From: Verrucomicrobium sp. GAS474
GTDB taxonomy: Bacteria; Verrucomicrobiota; Verrucomicrobiia; Methylacidiphilales; GAS474
NCBI RefSeq assembly: GCF_900105685.1
Contig: NZ_LT629781.1
Span: 62,001 to 126,000 of the forward strand
Direction: 5' to 3'
Length of the DNA: 64,000 nucleotides
Part shown: positions 62,965 through 64,000 of the stretch, piece by piece
How positions within the stretch are numbered: the first letter of the stretch is position 1
Layout: each line of letters begins with the position of its first letter
Made by a program: the position numbers and the translations under genes
Notes under the pieces: model-generated
What the model was told of the DNA's origin: nothing
The model's database searches: none
The model's input: the letters and a program-made list of their open reading frames with translations, nothing else

Positions 62965-64000
62965 TGCTCCGCGACCGTTCCCACGCCGAGGCGACGGAGG
63001 GCTTCGAGGAAGAGCGGGGCGTTCCGCTCCAGGTTGAAGCGGGCCTCGAAGCAGGCGCGCGCCCGCTCGCGGAACGCGGCGTCGGTCCCGCCCGCCGTCC
63101 GCCAGCGGGAGAGGAGGCGGAAGGCCCCCTTCGCCGTGTCGGGCTCGGCGAAGCCGGCGTGGTCGGCGACGATCTCGCGGTCGATGTTCACCCGGTTCGA
63201 GATCAGGGCGGGGACGCCCGCCGCCAGCGCCTCGACGACGGCGATGCCGAAGTTCTCCTGGTGCGAGGGCAGGAAAAAGGCGTCGGCGAGGGCGAGGGCT
63301 CCCTGCTTCTCCGCGCCGTAGAGGGGCCCGGACAGGGTGACGCGGCGGCGGACCGCCTCGGGCAGGTCGGCGAGGTGGGCGGCGATCCGCGTCCGTTCCC
63401 CGCCCTCGTCGGGACCGGCGAGGAGGAGGTGGATCGGCCGCCCGCCGACGTCGCCCATCCCCTCCCCGATCATCCGCTCCAGCGCGGAGAGGGCGAGATC
63501 CCACCCCTTCTTCCGATGGAGCCGGGCGAGGAAGAGGAGGAGGGCCTTTCCCTCCAGCTCGGGGAACCGGGCGGCCAGGCGGCGGGCTCCCGCCTCCGGG
63601 TCGGCCTCGGTATCGATATCGGTATGGGCGGCGGCGGACGCGGGAGGCCGGATGCCGTAGGGGACGATCCGGGCGCGGCTCTGGAGGTCCCACGGATGGA
63701 AGGTCTCCCGGGCGAGGGCGAGCTCGGTCGCCGCCGTGAAGAGGACGGCGCGGGCGCGGAGGAGGGCGCGATGCTCGAAGGCGGTCCAGTAGAGCTGCTT
63801 CTTCCAATGCTTCAGCGGATAGGCCTTGCGGAACCACGGGTCGAGCATCCCGTGGGGAAAGACGAAGAAGGGGACGCCCGCCCGGTCGGCGGCGGCGGCG
63901 ACGGTCGAGGCCGATTGCCAGAGGCCGTGGACGATGACGCAGTCGAAGCGGCCGATCTCGCTCCGGAGCCAGCGGGCCAGGGCGGGGCGGAAGGGGCCGA
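62961..64000 (-). CDS. Family 4 glycosyltransferase, 5' end outside the window
   Basis: The frame is open from 62961 to the window edge, so the gene is cut at its N-terminus. An internal ATG at 63848 is not the true start, because conserved sequence continues upstream of it (CVIVHGLWQSASTVAAAADR, then GVPFFVFPHGMLDPWF). The donor domain has LLLFLARLHRKKGWDLALSA, FFLPSHQENFGIAVVEALAA and GVPALISNRVNIDREI. The HGLW...PHGMLDPW pattern is typical of GT4 enzymes in exopolysaccharide clusters. It is the first gene seen of this minus-strand operon. Confidence 0.88.
   Translation of the reverse strand, partial: GPFRPALARWLRSEIGRFDCVIVHGLWQSASTVAAAADRAGVPFFVFPHGMLDPWFRKAYPLKHWKKQLYWTAFEHRALLRARAVLFTAATELALARETFHPWDLQSRARIVPYGIRPPASAAAHTDIDTEADPEAGARRLAARFPELEGKALLLFLARLHRKKGWDLALSALERMIGEGMGDVGGRPIHLLLAGPDEGGERTRIAAHLADLPEAVRRRVTLSGPLYGAEKQGALALADAFFLPSHQENFGIAVVEALAAGVPALISNRVNIDREIVADHAGFAEPDTAKGAFRLLSRWRTAGGTDAAFRERARACFEARFNLERNAPLFLEALRRLGVGTVAEQ

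Overview
The window is 64 kb of GC-rich bacterial chromosome. It holds about 50 protein genes, one tRNA and several intergenic repeats, with no rRNA and no CRISPR array. My best guess for the source is a member of the Verrucomicrobiota. The reasons are a bactofilin, a fused rhamnulose-phosphate aldolase/dehydrogenase followed by lutABC, a sufCBD-sufT set, a DUF6268 outer-membrane protein, weak or absent Shine-Dalgarno sequences and frequent GTG/TTG starts. This assignment is inference only, because the window carries no phylogenetic marker.

Layout. 0-7 kb: bactofilin, a cluster of RNA hairpins, a PagL-like outer-membrane enzyme, pgl, terC, bioA, dinB, a pseudouridine synthase and a small unknown protein. 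7-17 kb: a chemoreceptor, a TonB-like protein, a three-gene ATP-grasp/alpha-E, transglutaminase and DUF2126 operon, and an orphan CheW. 16-24 kb: one long minus-strand operon, deoR-type regulator, rhaB, rhaE-type fusion, lutABC. It would take L-rhamnulose through lactaldehyde and L-lactate to pyruvate. A 28-bp palindrome lies in front of it. 24-29 kb: a siroheme nitrite/sulfite reductase, an HtrA/Deg protease, a phosphoesterase, and a TetX-like flavoprotein facing a TetR regulator across two matching operators. 30-37 kb: a six-gene minus-strand operon for unsaturated uronates (SDR, GH88-like hydrolase, sugar isomerase, oxidoreductase, KDG kinase, KDPG aldolase) with a divergent AraC regulator. 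37-40 kb: two nucleotide-sugar epimerase genes around a glycosyltransferase. 40-48 kb: a hybrid histidine kinase, a tail-fibre-like protein, a large membrane PEGA protein with an Ser-Pro-rich N-terminus, a GYF/GIY-YIG fusion, and a voltage-gated-type potassium channel. 47-53 kb: an ABC ATPase, sufT, sufD, sufB, sufC, and tRNA-Pro. 53-64 kb: a beta-CASP hydrolase, an outer-membrane protein, and a polysaccharide cluster (diacylglycerol kinase, DUF2238, five glycosyltransferase or membrane genes, a WcaF-like acetyltransferase). The last gene runs off the window.

The least explained material is intergenic. A repeat family of about 250-320 bp occurs four times between 40 and 56.5 kb, once splitting sufD from sufT and once just behind tRNA-Pro. 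A second family of about 180-210 bp, with terminal inverted repeats, occurs at 27.8 and 36.8 kb, and its end supplies the stop codon of a neighbouring gene in both cases. Further points of interest are the hairpin cluster at 453-606, the shared upstream element of a small gene and the chemoreceptor, and the GYF/GIY-YIG fusion.
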